Shown here piece by piece: positions 22,564-35,700 of a stretch of 64,000 nucleotides of DNA. The DNA is taken from the NCBI GenBank assembly GCA_946902875.1, contig OX336348.1, positions 13,727,741-13,791,740 on the forward strand. The letters run 5' to 3'. How positions within the stretch are numbered: the stretch's first letter is position 1; every line of letters begins with the position of its first letter. The notes beneath the pieces are model-generated. The model made no database searches, was not told where the DNA came from, and worked only from the letters and a program-made list of their open reading frames with translations. A program made the position numbers and the translations under genes. This DNA is from Nematopogon swammerdamellus. Lineage: Eukaryota; Arthropoda; Insecta; Lepidoptera; Adelidae.

Positions 22564-23327
22564 GCGAACACCGGCTGCACGCACGAAAAAATGTCACGTT
22601 CCATCTGAGCCTGTGTGCAAGCGAGAGCGCGTAACAAGCGATAGAGAGGCACAATCGGCCCAAGCCGAAAGCGAACCAAGAGAATCCGATATTCGTTTGG
22701 TCGTTTATGTGATTTCGTGTCTCAGTGGTAAGAGTGTAGGATTTGTATTTTTTGACCATGGGTTCGAATCCCTCAAAATTGTTTTTGTTTTTTTTTCTTT
22801 TTTAAGCAATGTTACGATGTTTAAATTTTTTTAGGGTGTTTAATTTTTTTTATAACCACCTAAGAATTATTTTCGGAAATACAAACGTAACAAAAACTAC
22901 ATGCGTTGTCTTACCACTTTATGACGTTATCACGTAAAACTATCGTCCGTAAACCGACTTTACAGACAACCAATTTTTTTTTATGGAAACTGAAACGGTT
23001 GGCTACATCACCTACAACATCCGTGATGTCAGCCCATAACACCGGGTGAACTAGGTGCCATGTCAGTACATTCATTTCATGTCGGCTACACTGAACTTGA
23101 CGGAAAACACAAACTATTTACATAGCCGTTTCGACCGACGTTTCGTTCAGTGCGGTGATACAAACCCGGGCGGGATTAGCCCTACCACCTAGTAAGGTAA
23201 GAAGGACCCGAACCACGCTCAGTCTCCAACGGTCGAGCGGTCACACAATATCCAAGTACTGACCGCGCTCAGCGTTGCTTAACAACAGTCGACCGACCGC
23301 ACCACTGAGCTACCGAGCGAGGCTGAC
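22564..23327. repeat. K element with tRNA-like core, then SINE-A
   Basis: 22564-22976 has K-element ends (gaacaccggctgcacgcacg ... accgactttacagacaacc), but its middle (22690-22780) holds a tRNA-like stretch with A box-like gtgtctcagtggtaagag and B box gggttcgaatccc. 22974-23327 is a SINE-A on the - strand inserted at the K-element end. Confidence 0.7.
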
Positions 23328-23460
23328 AAATACAGTATTTTTATTTGGAACTGGGGTTTTTAGACTCAAAAAATAGTAAATTTGTGGCTATGACTTTCGA
23401 TATTTTAACTACAACTTATTCAGATCACATATTAATAACAGACATATTAATAAAAAACAC

Positions 23461-23760
23461 ACGCTGTATCCGACAATCGGGGTAAGGGTGTTGTGCTGCA
23501 AGAAGTCAGTGCTGCAGTAAATTACAGCACAACACAGACCACCACGGTCAGCAAACAAGATAATTCACAAGCAGCAAATAAGGCACGAAGACCCACCTAC
23601 TACATTACTCGGTGGAAGGACCGTGCCAAGGTGGCTATCCTGTCGCCCTTTAGCACGGCATCGTGTCCTTATCCCTTAGTCGTCTTTTACGAGATGCACG
23701 GGGAGAGATGCAGTGGGGTTATTATTTTTAAGTACCGACCCCACACCGTACTTATACACG
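23461..23760 (-). repeat. Rep-C, near full length, - strand
   Basis: Reverse-complement match to 47160-47490, from the accccgattgtcggat-type end to the accgaccccacaccgta-type end. Conserved blocks include gcagcacaacac and gtcgtcttttacgagatgca. It is an unclassified interspersed repeat of about 300-330 bp. Confidence 0.8.
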
Positions 23761-23836
23761 GTATTAATAATAAAGTAGATCTCTTTTACTATAACTTTTA
23801 CTAAGTTATTTAATAAAATTTTATAAGGTAAAAAAA

Positions 23837-24166
23837 ATTGGTTGTCTGTAAAGTCGGTTTACGGACGATAGTTTTACGTGATGACGTGGAATAATCGTAG
23901 TACATAGAGCAAAGATCAGTAATTCTATTTCCAGTAGAAAGATTAATCATCTTGTGACTGGCCATCAATAAACTTCTGTTGTCTGATCTTGACAGTTATA
24001 CTTCTTAAGACGTTTCCATGGTAACTTTGACTATACCGATTGTGCCTCTCTATCGCTTGTTACGCGCTCTCGCTTGCAAACACAGGATCAGATGGAACGT
24101 GACACTTTTTCGTGTGTGCACCCCGTGTTCATCAATTTATAAGACGTGACGTCATCACGTCAAAAC
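23837..24166 (+). mobile_element. K element, uninterrupted reference copy
   Basis: About 330 bp from ttggttgtctgtaaagtcgg to aagacgtgacgtcatcacgtc. The segment cggtatagtcaaagttacc (here in reverse: ggtaactttgactataccg, near 24020) is the empty site of the foldback insertion at 14478-17616. It has no ORF. Confidence 0.85.
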
Positions 24167-24439
24167 AGATAATAGTTTTTATTTAGAGTGTAACTAGTAA
24201 TTTAAGACTGTAAACCACAAAAAACTTTAAATTATTGTGACAATATTAATCAAAAATATGTAGGTAGTTGTAAGGCGTTTGTAAATACATATTATATAGA
24301 ATTTAGTACTAAGACATATCAAGATTTTGACTAAGATTTCTTCAAGGCATATAAATTATTATTTTAAATATTTTTAGCCATCTTCAGGCTGTCTGTCTTA
24401 TTCATAAGCGCGATTTGTTGAATGTGTTTATTATTGGCT

Positions 24440-24907
24440 TATACGGGTGTTTCAGGATAAACTTGAGAAACTTAGAATAGAAAGTACTCATTATAAGAAA
24501 AAAAAATGCTTTTATCACTCAAATCGAAATTCCGTATTTTTTTTTCATACAAAAATTTTAAATTGCAATATAAACTCGATGGACAATAGATTTGGCAACA
24601 GTACTGTCTAGGTCTAGGGAGTGCAATGACCCAGTCCAGTCCCATTTTTTTTTTTCTTTTGATGTCATTCAAATTTAATGGGATTTACCTAAATGCAGTT
24701 CAACTCTATTAGTTCAGCATGCAAGTTAGTCATTTTATTTTGAATAAAGACAGGCGTTAACCGTCCACCAAATCTCGATGAATCTATTTTCAACAAAAAT
24801 TACTATAAAATGACAGAATCTGGTAAAACGTTTCAGAGCTTTTCGTCTTCAAATATTCCTTTTCGAACCCTGAAGTTACGAAACCTTATCCTGAAACATC
24901 CTGTATA
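24440..24907. mobile_element. MITE-F copy
   Basis: The left end atacgggtgtttcaggata and the right end tatcctgaaacatcctgtata are inverted. The internal sequence is colinear with 18786-19291 (gtcatttgaatgacatc-type and gcaatgacc blocks). It is a non-autonomous DNA transposon. Confidence 0.82.
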
Positions 24908-25676
24908 AATAGGTAACTATACGCCGCCGCCGCCGCCGCCGTAAGCAATTGCTATAAAAATGTACTAAAGTAAATTTTGTGAATTGTTGTGCCATGTAGA
25001 TATAAGTAGATAAGTCTATGATATAATATAATAGAGGCTAGTCTTAGAAATGTATAGGTTTATGAATGTATTTTATATTTATCACAAGTTGTATTTCTTT
25101 TAAATAACGGTTTAAAGAGCGTGTACAGCTTGGCAAAAAAGAGTTTGCCGTGTTGACAGATGAAACATTTTTTTTAATGGCAACACTGGGTTGCTCTCTG
25201 TCATCCATCGTACGCATGTCTATGTCTGTACTTGGACCGTATTTGGTTGATACTTTATGTACTTTATGTACTGTACTGTCGCACCGGACCAACCACAGAC
25301 CTCGAATTGGACCAACAACCAATTTGACAGAAAAATGACTGCCCAGACGCATAATGTTCATAAAAACTTAACATTAAGATCATTATAAAAATAGCAAAAG
25401 TATCAAAATCGGTTTGGTTCTCGTATATGGGGTGACCACACAGTAATGTTATGTAGTAGCGTAGCGCCCTCATTTTCAGCAATCTCTTTTTTGCGAAGCT
25501 GTATGAATGAAGTAACAATAGTATTATGCGTAGTTATACTTATATAAGGTGTTTCGTTAGTCATGTTATTAACTTCGGGAGGGTTACATACGCACCCAAG
25601 CAATCACTTTACGCAAAAAAAAATATATTTATAGCATAATTTTTCCTCCTAAAAAAAATCTAATCAAATAAGTATT
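24908..25676. other. Intergenic, unassigned
   Basis: No gene is recognised. A short (GCC)n run lies at 24924-24942. Overlapping short open frames on both strands between 25044 and 25600 have no recognisable features. Confidence 0.4.
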
Positions 25677-26160
25677 TTTTTTTTTTTTTTTTTTTTATGG
25701 AACCTGACACGGTTGGCTACATCACCTACAACATCCGTGATGTCAGCCCATAACACAGGGTGAACTAGGTGCCATGTCAGTGCTTCCCTTCATTTCATGT
25801 CGGCTACACTAAACTGGACGGAAAACACGAACTATTTACATAGCCGTTTCGACCGACGTTTCGTTCAGTGCGGTGGTACCAACCCGGCCGGGATAAACCC
25901 TACCACCTAGTAAGGTAAGAAGGGAAGGGACCTACAGTTTAACGTGGAATCCGAACCACGGTCAGCCTCCAACGGTCGAGCGGTCACCCATCCAATCACT
26001 GACCGCGCTCAGCGTTGCTTAAAAACAGTTGACTAACCAACCGCGCCACTGAGCTACCGAGGCTGACGAATTTTCTTATCCCTTAGTCGACTTTTACGAC
26101 ATGCGACGGGGAGAGATGCAGTGGGGCTATTCTTTTTAAGTACCGACCCCACACGGTACA
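25677..26160 (-). repeat. SINE-A, full length, plus Rep-C fragment
   Basis: 25677-26067 is a full SINE-A on the - strand, from the T-run to the head gagctaccgaggctgac. The 5S-like block is readable in reverse (cacccatccaatcactgaccgcgctcagcgttgctta). 26071-26160 is a Rep-C fragment. Confidence 0.88.
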
Positions 26161-27114
26161 GAGTAGCTGTAAAAACCAATCATAGTGACCTTGTGACTTA
26201 CTTACAACAAACAGCTGTTCTGCGTTAGAACATAGTACGGTCATTGACTCCGTACAATGCAAGTTACCTACTGTTACACACAGGTTAATGTTTAGGTAGC
26301 AAACATGTTTTGTAAAATTTCTCGAAAAGTAATTCTAGAAACATTTTTTTTACGTAACGTGTTTATTTGAGTTTGTATGTAACACTCCCGAAATTTTTGA
26401 CATGACTAACGAAACACCTTATATGTATATTTATTGATTATGGTAACTTATTTATTGCATTATCATAATTCTATTTTTTTTTTAATAAACATAAATAAAA
26501 TATGAAATAGAGGCTAGAATTATTTAAGCATTTTATTAGTGCTTCAATAATTACAGTGGATTATTAAAATTTACCATTGTAATTTTTCGTCACAAACAAA
26601 AGTGAACAAATTCGGAATTGTGATATTTATAGAAATTATTTATTATAGATATTATGCTTGTATTATAGTAATATCTACATACTGAACAAAATGAATGAAA
26701 TTATAAAATAAAAAACAATGTTTAAGTATGTAGTGTAAGTATAGGTAGGTAGTATTACGTGTTACGGACATATTATATTATGACAATAAATATAATTAGA
26801 ACAAACGTTTGTTTTTATTTAAGTTAAGAAACAGAGAGTAAACGTTCCTACCTACTGTGGATTTATTGAAATATTTTTGAAATTACGTTATAAACTACTT
26901 CATTATTATGAAAATTGGAAAGGAGTATATCCAGCAGTGGACGCATACAGGCTGACTGACTGACTGACATGATTAAAAATAAGAATTTATAAACACTTGA
27001 TTGCACACAAAAACACTAACAAAGATACAGAAGACAGAGATACCTAACATGCATACAGGCAGGGTGTATACAGTTTCATAGGTTATACATTAATTTTCAT
27101 AAAATATAAAAAAA
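26161..27114. other. AT-rich intergenic DNA with a LINE-tail scrap
   Basis: No gene is seen. 26925-26970 carries tatatccagcagtggacgca and a (CTGA)n run, the typical 3' end of lepidopteran LINEs. The rest is AT-rich. Confidence 0.45.
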
Positions 27115-27466
27115 ATTGGTTGTCTGTAAAGTCGGTTTACGGACGATAGTTTTACGTGATAACGTCATAAAGAAACACAGCTATAAGAATTACCGTATTT
27201 TTTCGTACGACACACCTATCGCTGCCGTACGCCGAACATTTGTCGATTTCTAGCCTTGATTACCGTACGATACGGCAATTACCGTACGTTTGGCAACACT
27301 GCTGCTTTTGCCGATTGTGCCTCTCTATCGCTTGTTACGCGCTCTCGCTTGCACGCACAGGCTCAGATGAAACGTGGCACGGCTCAGATGGAACGTGACG
27401 CAACGTGACACTTTTTCGTGTGTGCTACCGGTGTTCATCAATTTATTAGACGTTATCACGTCAAAA
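27115..27466 (+). mobile_element. K element with a different core
   Basis: The ends match 23837-24166 (ttggttgtctgtaaagtcgg; ttcatcaatttattagacg). The middle 27170-27310 is unrelated to that of the reference copy (accgtacgatacggcaattaccgta). A conserved block resumes at gccgattgtgcctctctatc. Confidence 0.8.
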
Positions 27467-27474
27467 ATTAATAT

Positions 27475-27712
27475 TAATAGCGAAAGAATTAAAAAACCTA
27501 CTTATCAAACATTAAAATAACTATAACAAAATGGGGCGTTTTAAAATGTTCTTAGAACACTTGCGGTATTACCCCGCTGAATGGCAAAGGCTTACTCTTT
27601 GAATGAAGTAGGCCCTTGATTGCGGGACCAGCAGAGGCCCAAACCTCTTCATTCTAAACTAGCATTTATACTGTATGCCCTAAAATTCAAAACCTCATTG
27701 CAAGACTACGTC
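27475..27712 (-). repeat. Retrotransposon ORF 3' end (IQRGNAA family)
   Basis: Reverse-strand remnant of the same family as 60305-60585 and 38815-39300. Readable peptide pieces are VPQSRAYFIQRVSL and the Q-x-G-N-x-A motif near gcggtattaccccgctgaat. It is non-functional. Confidence 0.6.
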
Positions 27713-27759
27713 AGCTCAGCTAGTTTTGTAATTGGCCTGCCCGCCTATACCACATAGCC

Positions 27760-29416
27760 TATACAGGTTGTTTCAGGATAGGGTTTCGTAACTTCATGGT
27801 TCGAAAGGGATCCATATTTTGAAGACGAAAAGCTCTGAATCTTTTTCCCAGATTCGGTCATTTTATAGTACTTTTTGGTGAAAACAGTTTCACCGTGATT
27901 TGGTGTACGGTTAACATCCGCCCTTATTAAATAAAAATTAAATTACTGACTTCAGGATTTCCACTCCGACCAACTAAACGGACCAACTGAAACGGATCAA
28001 CTATTTTTCTTTCCCAACGAATCAACTTTTTGGTTGGTCCGATAGGAATATTTTATTAATTTAAATTTGTTCCCATCTGACCAATTGAATCGGATCAACT
28101 ATTTTTCTTTCCCAACGATACAACTTTTTGGTTGGTCCGATAGGAATATTTTATTAATTTAAATGTGTTTGTAAATTTTGAAAAATAGACAAAAATTATA
28201 AAACATATATTATATATATACACCAGGATTAAGAAACATTAACAAACATGAAGTCACCAAAGTACCAGGTCAGCAGAAATTGACAGGAGGTTTCCATAAT
28301 TTTATATCAGTTAATCGCTATTATAATAATAATAGCGATTAACTTATACGGAAACCTATTCGAAAACGCGTATTCATGGTATTCAATAATAGGTGCCAGG
28401 ATTTATTCATTCATCCAAGGCCAGGGAGAGAATCCTGGCCTCTCCCTAGCCTTGGATGAATGAATAAATCCTGGCACCTATTATTGAATACCATTAATAC
28501 GCGTTTTCGAATAGGTTTTCGTATAAATTAATCCCTATTATTACTATAATAGCGATTAACTTTTATAAAATTATTGAAACCTCCTTTCAATTCTGCTGCC
28601 CTGGTACTTTAGAACCGTTCCCAGTAGTATTGAGAAGAGTAGTCTTTCGGGTTTCCACTTTAATTATTACGGTGACTGTATTCTGACCAATAAGGTTTCG
28701 ACCAGCGGTATCATTTAAAAGATTTTGTAAAATATTAATTTCAGATTGTGTTTAATTGTATCAAATCTGACCATTTGAAATTCTGACGAATTGTAAATCT
28801 GACCAAATGAAAACAAAGGTAATTTTCATGTAAGTATATGCATCACGATACAAACCATTTAATTTAAATTAATAAAATATTCCCATCGGACCAACCAAAA
28901 AGTTGTATCGTCGAGAAAGAAAAATAGTTGATACGTTTCAATCTCATTCTGCGCAACAGTTGGTCGATTCAGTTGGTCGGAATACCCGTTTATCCAGTTG
29001 GTCCGTTGGGAATAAAATTTTACCAAATTATATCGTTTGCAATATCTGATCAACTAGTTGGTCGGATTGGAATAAATGCCTTCATCGAGTTCCATTCTGA
29101 ACAACTAGTTGGTCCGTTTAGTTGGTCGGAGTGGAAAGCCTGACTAACTTACATACATGCTTAACCGGTAGGTTTAAACTGCATATGTAAGTAAATTCCA
29201 AACACTTAAATAAATTACTTAAAAAGAAAAAGGGAACTTGACTAGGTCATTGCACTCCCTAGACCTAGACATCATTGTTGCCAAATCTCCCCAGACTTAC
29301 TGTCCATCGAGCGGAATTTCGATTTGAGTGATATGGATATTTTTCTTGTAATAATGAGTAGGTAGGTACTTTCTATTCCTGAAGTTTCTCAAGCCTATCC
29401 TGAAACAACCTGTATA
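27760..29416. mobile_element. MITE-F split by a 1.19-kb palindromic element
   Basis: The MITE-F ends are at 27760 (tatacaggttgtttcaggata) and 29416 (tatcctgaaacaacctgtata). The inserted element spans 27955-29140, with inverted ends ggatttccactccgaccaac / ggctttccactccgaccaac (about 34 bp, one mismatch), flanked on both sides by TGACT (27947-27951, 29141-29145). Inside it, 28258-28428 and 28442-28614 form a second near-perfect inverted repeat with arms of about 170 bp. No transposase is seen. Confidence 0.82.
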
Positions 29417-30640
29417 ACAATACTACTCTATGGCCTGCACACTCACTTGCACAGATTACTGATTATACTCCTCACTTGCACGAAAAAATACATTGTGTCA
29501 CATAGTTTGACAATGTACTCGTCCATGATTGTTTTTTTTTTTTATGGGAAGCTCGACATATGGCGCGCGGCAGACTAACGCAGAGGTGTAGTCCGACGGC
29601 GCCCACGGGCATTCGAATATTTACGTTTATACAAATAATAAATATACTAAGATGGTAGGTGCTTTTTTATCTCTGCATGGTACTAGTTTTTCACAAAATT
29701 AATCTTTGTGTTACATTTTGTAGGGAGTAAGTACCGAGGGGAGTACCTGCCTCTGTTTTTCAAAATTGAATGTTAGATCGGTTAAATTTCGCACGCTGCG
29801 CCATCTGTCAAGCAGTAGCAAAATACTAAAGGCACTAAAGTGGATGTGCTAAGCCTAACCTAATCAAAATCAGCAACGTTCTCACAAATGGGATCTTGTA
29901 GCAGCGGAAAAAGGGACTCAAGTGAAATGATTTACGTCCTAAGGTACATGCGTAATAATACCAAATGCAAAGACAAGAGCATTCAATAATCAACAACATT
30001 TAATGAAATCCACCTACGACCTTAGAGACTTGATTAGTCCGAAGGTTGTCGCCGTAGAGCGAGCGGATAAGTTTCATGATAAGAAGAAAGTAAAATATTC
30101 AATAAAACAGCATATATAAGACAAAGAAACGCAAGATGATTTGACGGCACTTAAACGCGAATTAAATGCACAAACGTTATAAAAGATCGAGGAAATATGT
30201 GTGATTTGTTTTGCTTCAACCGAAGCTACGACGAGGCCGACAAAACTAAATGCCCATACCGATGTCGAGCGTTCAGTCTGGGCACAGCTGAATTGCGAAG
30301 CGAGAAGTATTATTGTTGCAAGACCATGCTCATAGGTGGCAGCAGGATGCCTGTGCGGAAAGATTTACGTTCGAGAATGTAGATGGCGCTATATTGCATT
30401 GATAAAATCATACATGTGAAATCAGAAAATAGACGTGTACCAGTAGCGTAGTTTTATTTGGTGCTAATAAACACACCTCACACATCTATCCGGTATGTAA
30501 AACATATATTTACCTACCTTTACATACTGCTTTTATATACTTTTGAAATTAAATAATTAAATGAAGGCAAATATGTGGTATCACTTTTTTATTATTATTT
30601 CAATAAAAAATGTGTGTACACACACCAATACGATAAATAT
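29417..30640. other. Intergenic; weak coding-like remnant near 30.2 kb
   Basis: No gene can be named. Around 30130-30330 a + strand frame reads DDLTALKRELNAQTL, a stop, then KIEEICVICFASTEATTRP... before another stop. The paired Cys (CVIC) looks like a decayed zinc-binding or transposon ORF, but the identity is unknown. Confidence 0.35.
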
Positions 30641-32170
30641 TCAGTGAGATAGGTTATGTACATGTGATATGATCATGGACTTGTATATTACGATAAAAAG
30701 TGAGTGCGCTGTGTCGGAGACACGGCCGGAGATTCGTGAATTTGATGAAGATTTCATCGATACATATCCTTGCTTGTCCCACCACACGAGTAGTTACCAA
30801 CTGCTCGAAAAACTTAAAAAAAAAAATAATAAAAAAAATCACAGATCTCGTGCATTACACGACCTTCGAGGTACATTGAAAATGAACTCAACAAAATAAA
30901 AAAAAGGTATTATATTTATGTATTTTTTATTATTTTTCAAAAACACAAACAGCTTAAAAAATTTAAAGTAAAATTTAGACAAAAAAAGAAATACTTAAGC
31001 TTGACATTATGACTAAAGCACAGAATTGACTAAAGTAACAAATTAATAAATATCAAATATAAAAATATAGAATAATATGTTAACCTAACCTATATTACAT
31101 TATATACATATTTATACCTATAAATTCTGCGTCTTTTGAGCCCTCCTACGTCCTCATGGCCCTAAACCACTGCATATCACGGGGCAAACACACTTTCAGC
31201 GAAAATGGGGGCCCTACTGAAGCGATCGAAAAAACATGTTCAATGTTAAAATAACTTGCACACCTCTCTTTATTTCTGATACGTACTCGTGCACCCGCTC
31301 GCGGCATCGTACGGGACACCATCGGGACACTAATGATTCAATTTTAATAATTGACAAGCCCCAGCTGTATGAACCACACAATAACGAGCGACGTGTATTC
31401 TATAACCTCAAGTGTGCGACGCCCGACTGATCCGCGCGCCGCTAAGACACCTCCCACCGCCTCCTATCGCCCCCACAAAAAAGTTCCCCGTCTCAATATA
31501 TTATCTGTAGGTGGTTTTTAACATTTTTGTTTTTCGATTTTCAACCTTATTCACGAAATATCATTAATATTCTAAAAAAATAGGTATGTTAAAAAACATA
31601 GATTTTTTTAATTTTTTTTATTTTAAAAAATAATTATCGACTTTTCCAAAATTTGTTTATACTATCCTTAAGCCCTTCATTTTCCGCGTCTATTAAGTCC
31701 TAATAGATCTTCGTATCTCAAAGCTGCGAAGTTCCACAGGACTATGACGCCCAAGTAATACCGCACGGCGACGACGCTCCACGCGCCGCTAAGCATACCG
31801 CCCCCCCTATCACTCCCACAAAAAAAGTATAAGACATAAAATGTTCCCCGTCTCAATATCTCTAGGCGTGTCTCTCAGTTTTTCGATTTTCGACCTCGTT
31901 CAGGAGATATCGAAGATATTCCGAAGGAAGGTGTTAAAAAATCAAGGTTTTTTTTTGGTTTTTTTAAATTTTCGTAAAAAGTTTTCACCATCTTAAAGCG
32001 ATTGAAATTCTGCGTCTTTTGAGCCCTCATACGTCCTCGTGGCCCGAAACCACTATATACCACGGGGCAAACACACTTTCAGCGAAAATGGGGCCCTACC
32101 GGAGCGATCGAAAAAACATTTTCAATGTTAAAAACATCTTATCGAGGCCTATCAAACACATCGGGAGTGC
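30641..32170. repeat. Intergenic with two diverged copies of an unknown repeat
   Basis: The block ttctgcgtcttttgagccct...caaacacactttcagcgaaaatgggg...gcgatcgaaaaaaca occurs at 31123-31255 and 32008-32135. The block gcgccgctaag...gttccccgtctcaatat occurs at 31435-31500 and 31783-31860. 30838-30900 matches 11185-11250 inverted. No gene is recognised. Confidence 0.55.
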
Positions 32171-32606
32171 ATTCCAGAGTTTCGCAGTGCGGAAGATAAA
32201 ATAAAAGAAATACTGGAGCGCTTAGTCCGTACTTTAGGCAGCTCTACAGTATAGGAGGGATGCATTCCCTGTCTGTTACGCGTGGACCTATGGTGAAATG
32301 GTGAGGTCGGAAACGTTTCGAACAGAGCATTTAATTTAATTCACCGTTGAACAGTCGATAGAACACACCTAGTGAACCTATGTCTCTACGGAGCTGCAAA
32401 GGTAGGTTCAAGTTTGCACTAATATTACATACACATTAAGGTTGGCTGGAAGAAATATATTTTCGCGATGTATCTGGGGGCACGGCATTGGCCCAGCCAA
32501 GTCGAGCGAACACGGTAAATTGTACTCGTAAATAACACGTTCAATGGACCATTTGGCCGGGCTGACAGATGATTTAAACAAACACATTTTCCAGCATATC
32601 AGCAGG

Positions 32607-32744
32607 ATGAAACTTCTGCTGTTCATCGCGCTGGTGTCCAGCTCAGCTGCATACAGGTTCCTCGTCATCATTCCAGTACCGACCGGAAGCCACTCCATAC
32701 TCGGCGCAGGCGTCGTCAGCTCCCTGGTTAAGGCTGGTCATGAA
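32607..32744 (+). CDS. UGT: UGT-1 exon 1: signal peptide and catalytic His
   Basis: 46 codons, phase 0 out, donor catgaa|gtaagc. The sequence starts MKLLLFIALVSSSAAYRF (signal peptide), then VIIPVPTGSHSILGAGV. His29 is where insect and mammalian UGTs have their catalytic base. An in-frame ATG at 32544 was not chosen because the signal peptide begins at 32607 and the paralogue starts at the same point. Confidence 0.87.
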
Positions 32745-35700
32745 GTAAGCTTGAACTGAGAACATTTTTTTTTACTAAACTGTTTAGTAAAGTGGTTTTT
32801 ACTCAAACTTGGTACGTACTAAATAAAGTTAACTAAACCGGTTTAGTAGCGGCAACTAAACACAATTTAGTAAAACCCTCTTTTGTAACCAACTACCGAA
32901 GTAATAGCTACTATTTACAAAATTAATTGTTCACTGAATTGTTTGGCTACACGTGACCAAACGTGAGCTATTTTGCCTCTACTACTTCAGCTATACATTA
33001 CTAATCTATTTAGCTGTTAAGCAACAAACAGTTTTTCTTTAACAAACAGTTAAGTAGGAAGCAACCAAACTGATTTACTAAACTCGGTTTAGTTGTGGTA
33101 ACTGCTAGTTTTGTTGTCACCACAGCAACTAAACTGTTTTGTGACATATTACACAAAATTTAGTTACTAACAAACCGTTTTTTCAGTATGTGTGTGTTAT
33201 TAATTTTTTTTTTATTTATTTCCTGTAAAACTGTAGGTCCCTTCCCTTGCCCCTTACTAGGTACCACCTAGTAGGTGGTAGGCTCAAATTGTAGCCGACT
33301 GGGTTTCTACAACCGTACTGGATGTAAGATGGCCGCATATAGCAGCCTCGATTGTGTTCTCCTCTCAGTATAGCCAGCAATCCAGGGTAGTCTCCTGTAC
33401 GGCACCTACCTTCTCGGAGGGCCGTGCGGGATGGGTCCCCTTCCCTTAACTATATAGACGCTATGTCAGGGCTGTAGATCCCTCACGACATGCACGGGGA
33501 GTGATGCAGTGGGGCCATTCTTTTTAAGTATCTGCCCCACAGTGAGAGTAATGTTGATTAATTTTATTGGTTTCTGATTTTCAGGTGACATACATAACGG
33601 CGTTTCCATCTAAAGATCCTCCGAAAGGAGTGCAGTATGTGGATGTCGGCTTCATGAAGAATTCGTGGGCAAGTTGTAAGTTTGTACTTTGTATGTATGT
33701 TCGTTCTATACATGTGTGTGTGTTTATAGTGTTTTTATTTTATGCTACTCTGTCAAGAAAGTACCGGGAAAAGGTCAATAATACACAAAACTGTTAATTA
33801 TTCTTCCAAATTTATGCTATCGCCTTCAAAGTAGGCCCCTTCCGAAATAATACACTTATGTCATAGGGATATAAAATCAAAGACTTACGTCAACGAATAA
33901 TTCAATTATCAAAACATTTTCAAAATGCATTTTCCGGAATCGACTTCAGTTCTCGCCGCGAATTCCCTTTTATTAAACGGTTTTATTTAGCTTGACTCCG
34001 TATATTTGTGGCTTTTATAGAGTGAAAACGGGTGCCTCGAAGTGGTAATTTGAGTTTTGGAAAGAGAAAAATTTCGGCCGGAGCCATATCCGGTGAATAC
34101 GTCGGTGGTATTTGGTGAGTTTTTGGCCAAAAATTCGTTCACAATGTTGGTCTTAAGCGATTGAATTTTTGAAGAAAATTCAAATCTCGAGCGGCAGCGT
34201 GTTTAATGCCCAAGCGATCGATCGTTTAAAATGGTACGAATCGATTCGTAAGACACTGAAAGTTGAGCGGCTATCTCTCTCAAACTCGAATGAGGATTTT
34301 CAGTCACCATTTCCTTCACTTTAGCTATATTAACTTCTGTTGAAGAAAGAAGAAAGAAAGAAAGAAAAATATTATTTATTGTCATTATACATAGGTATAA
34401 ACAAAGAAAAGAAAACGTTACAAAAAACATGAACTTATACACGTAAAACCTAAATTAACAACACAAGTAATGACAATATGGACCCATCTCAGCATGTGAT
34501 ATAGGTGCACAACTATAGGCGACCTATAGCGCTGTTTTTCAGATGAAAATCAGAAGACGTTGATGGCCGGCCAGAGCGAGGCAAATCTTCCACCACATCT
34601 CGACCGCTTTTGAATGCACTGTACCACTCATGTATATGTGTTTTTTAACCGACTTCCCAAAAGGACGAGGTTCTCGATTCGAGTGTTTTTTTTTTGTATG
34701 TTTGTTACGCGATTACTCCGTCAATTGTGGGCTGATTTTGAAAATAATTTTTTTTTTGTTTGAAAGGGGATAACCCTGAGGTGGTCCCATTTTAATTTGG
34801 TCAAGATCGGATTGGAAAGCGAGGCTTTAAGGCCGAGTTCCTACATTAATTGCAAAAAATTACAAAAAAATACTGTGAAATAAAAAACTATTTAAAAAAA
34901 TATAAAAGCCGCCTTCAAAATTGTATGAGATAAAAAAAAATCTAACCCTAGAGTTGAAGGCGGTGCTAAAGCAAGCAAAAATGATGCATGAAAGAAAACA
35001 TGAGTGGATGATATCCTTTGTGATTTGTGTAGCCTTCTTTAGCACCGCCTTCAACTCTAGGGTTCGATTTTTTTTATTTCATACTTTTTTTAAGGCGGTT
35101 TTTATATTATTTTTAAATAATTTCTTGATAAAGTCGATTCACCATAAGCTTTCTGTAACATTTTCAGCGACTCGGAATACGAAATTTTTTGTTCGATATT
35201 TTAAAAAAATCTCAGAACACATTTGAGATGAACTAGCAAAATCGAGCAATGTAAACAAACTAAATAACAGATGGTGGTCAAACTCCGCGCCAATATAGAA
35301 AACAGTTGTGCCAACTTAGCGACAAAAAGAGTTATTTGAATTGAATTTGGAATTAGAATTAAATTTTCAATTCCCGGTACTTTTTTGACTGAATGTATAT
35401 TGTTTTAATATGTATTTATATTACATGTAGGTATGTTCATAAAATTGAAACATGTACCCAATGATATTTTAGTAAAGATAGGTTATCTATATGACATTCA
35501 GTGCTCACACACGGCACGCCCTTGAAAAGATGAGAGGAAGAATACTAAAAGTGATGCGGCGACTCGAATAGTCTTATTCCAACTATTAGAATTTTTCTCC
35601 ACTTCGAATGCATTCGAACAGTCGCGGCGATTCCGATTCATTCAATTGTTTTTCGGCGTTTGCATTCGCAAATTATTTATATTCAACCGGAGTGACATTC

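Noticed and set aside
30197..30382. Small Cys-containing ORF as a zinc-finger gene
   Set aside because: The named frame has no family pattern. The better frame (CVIC) is interrupted by stops on both sides.
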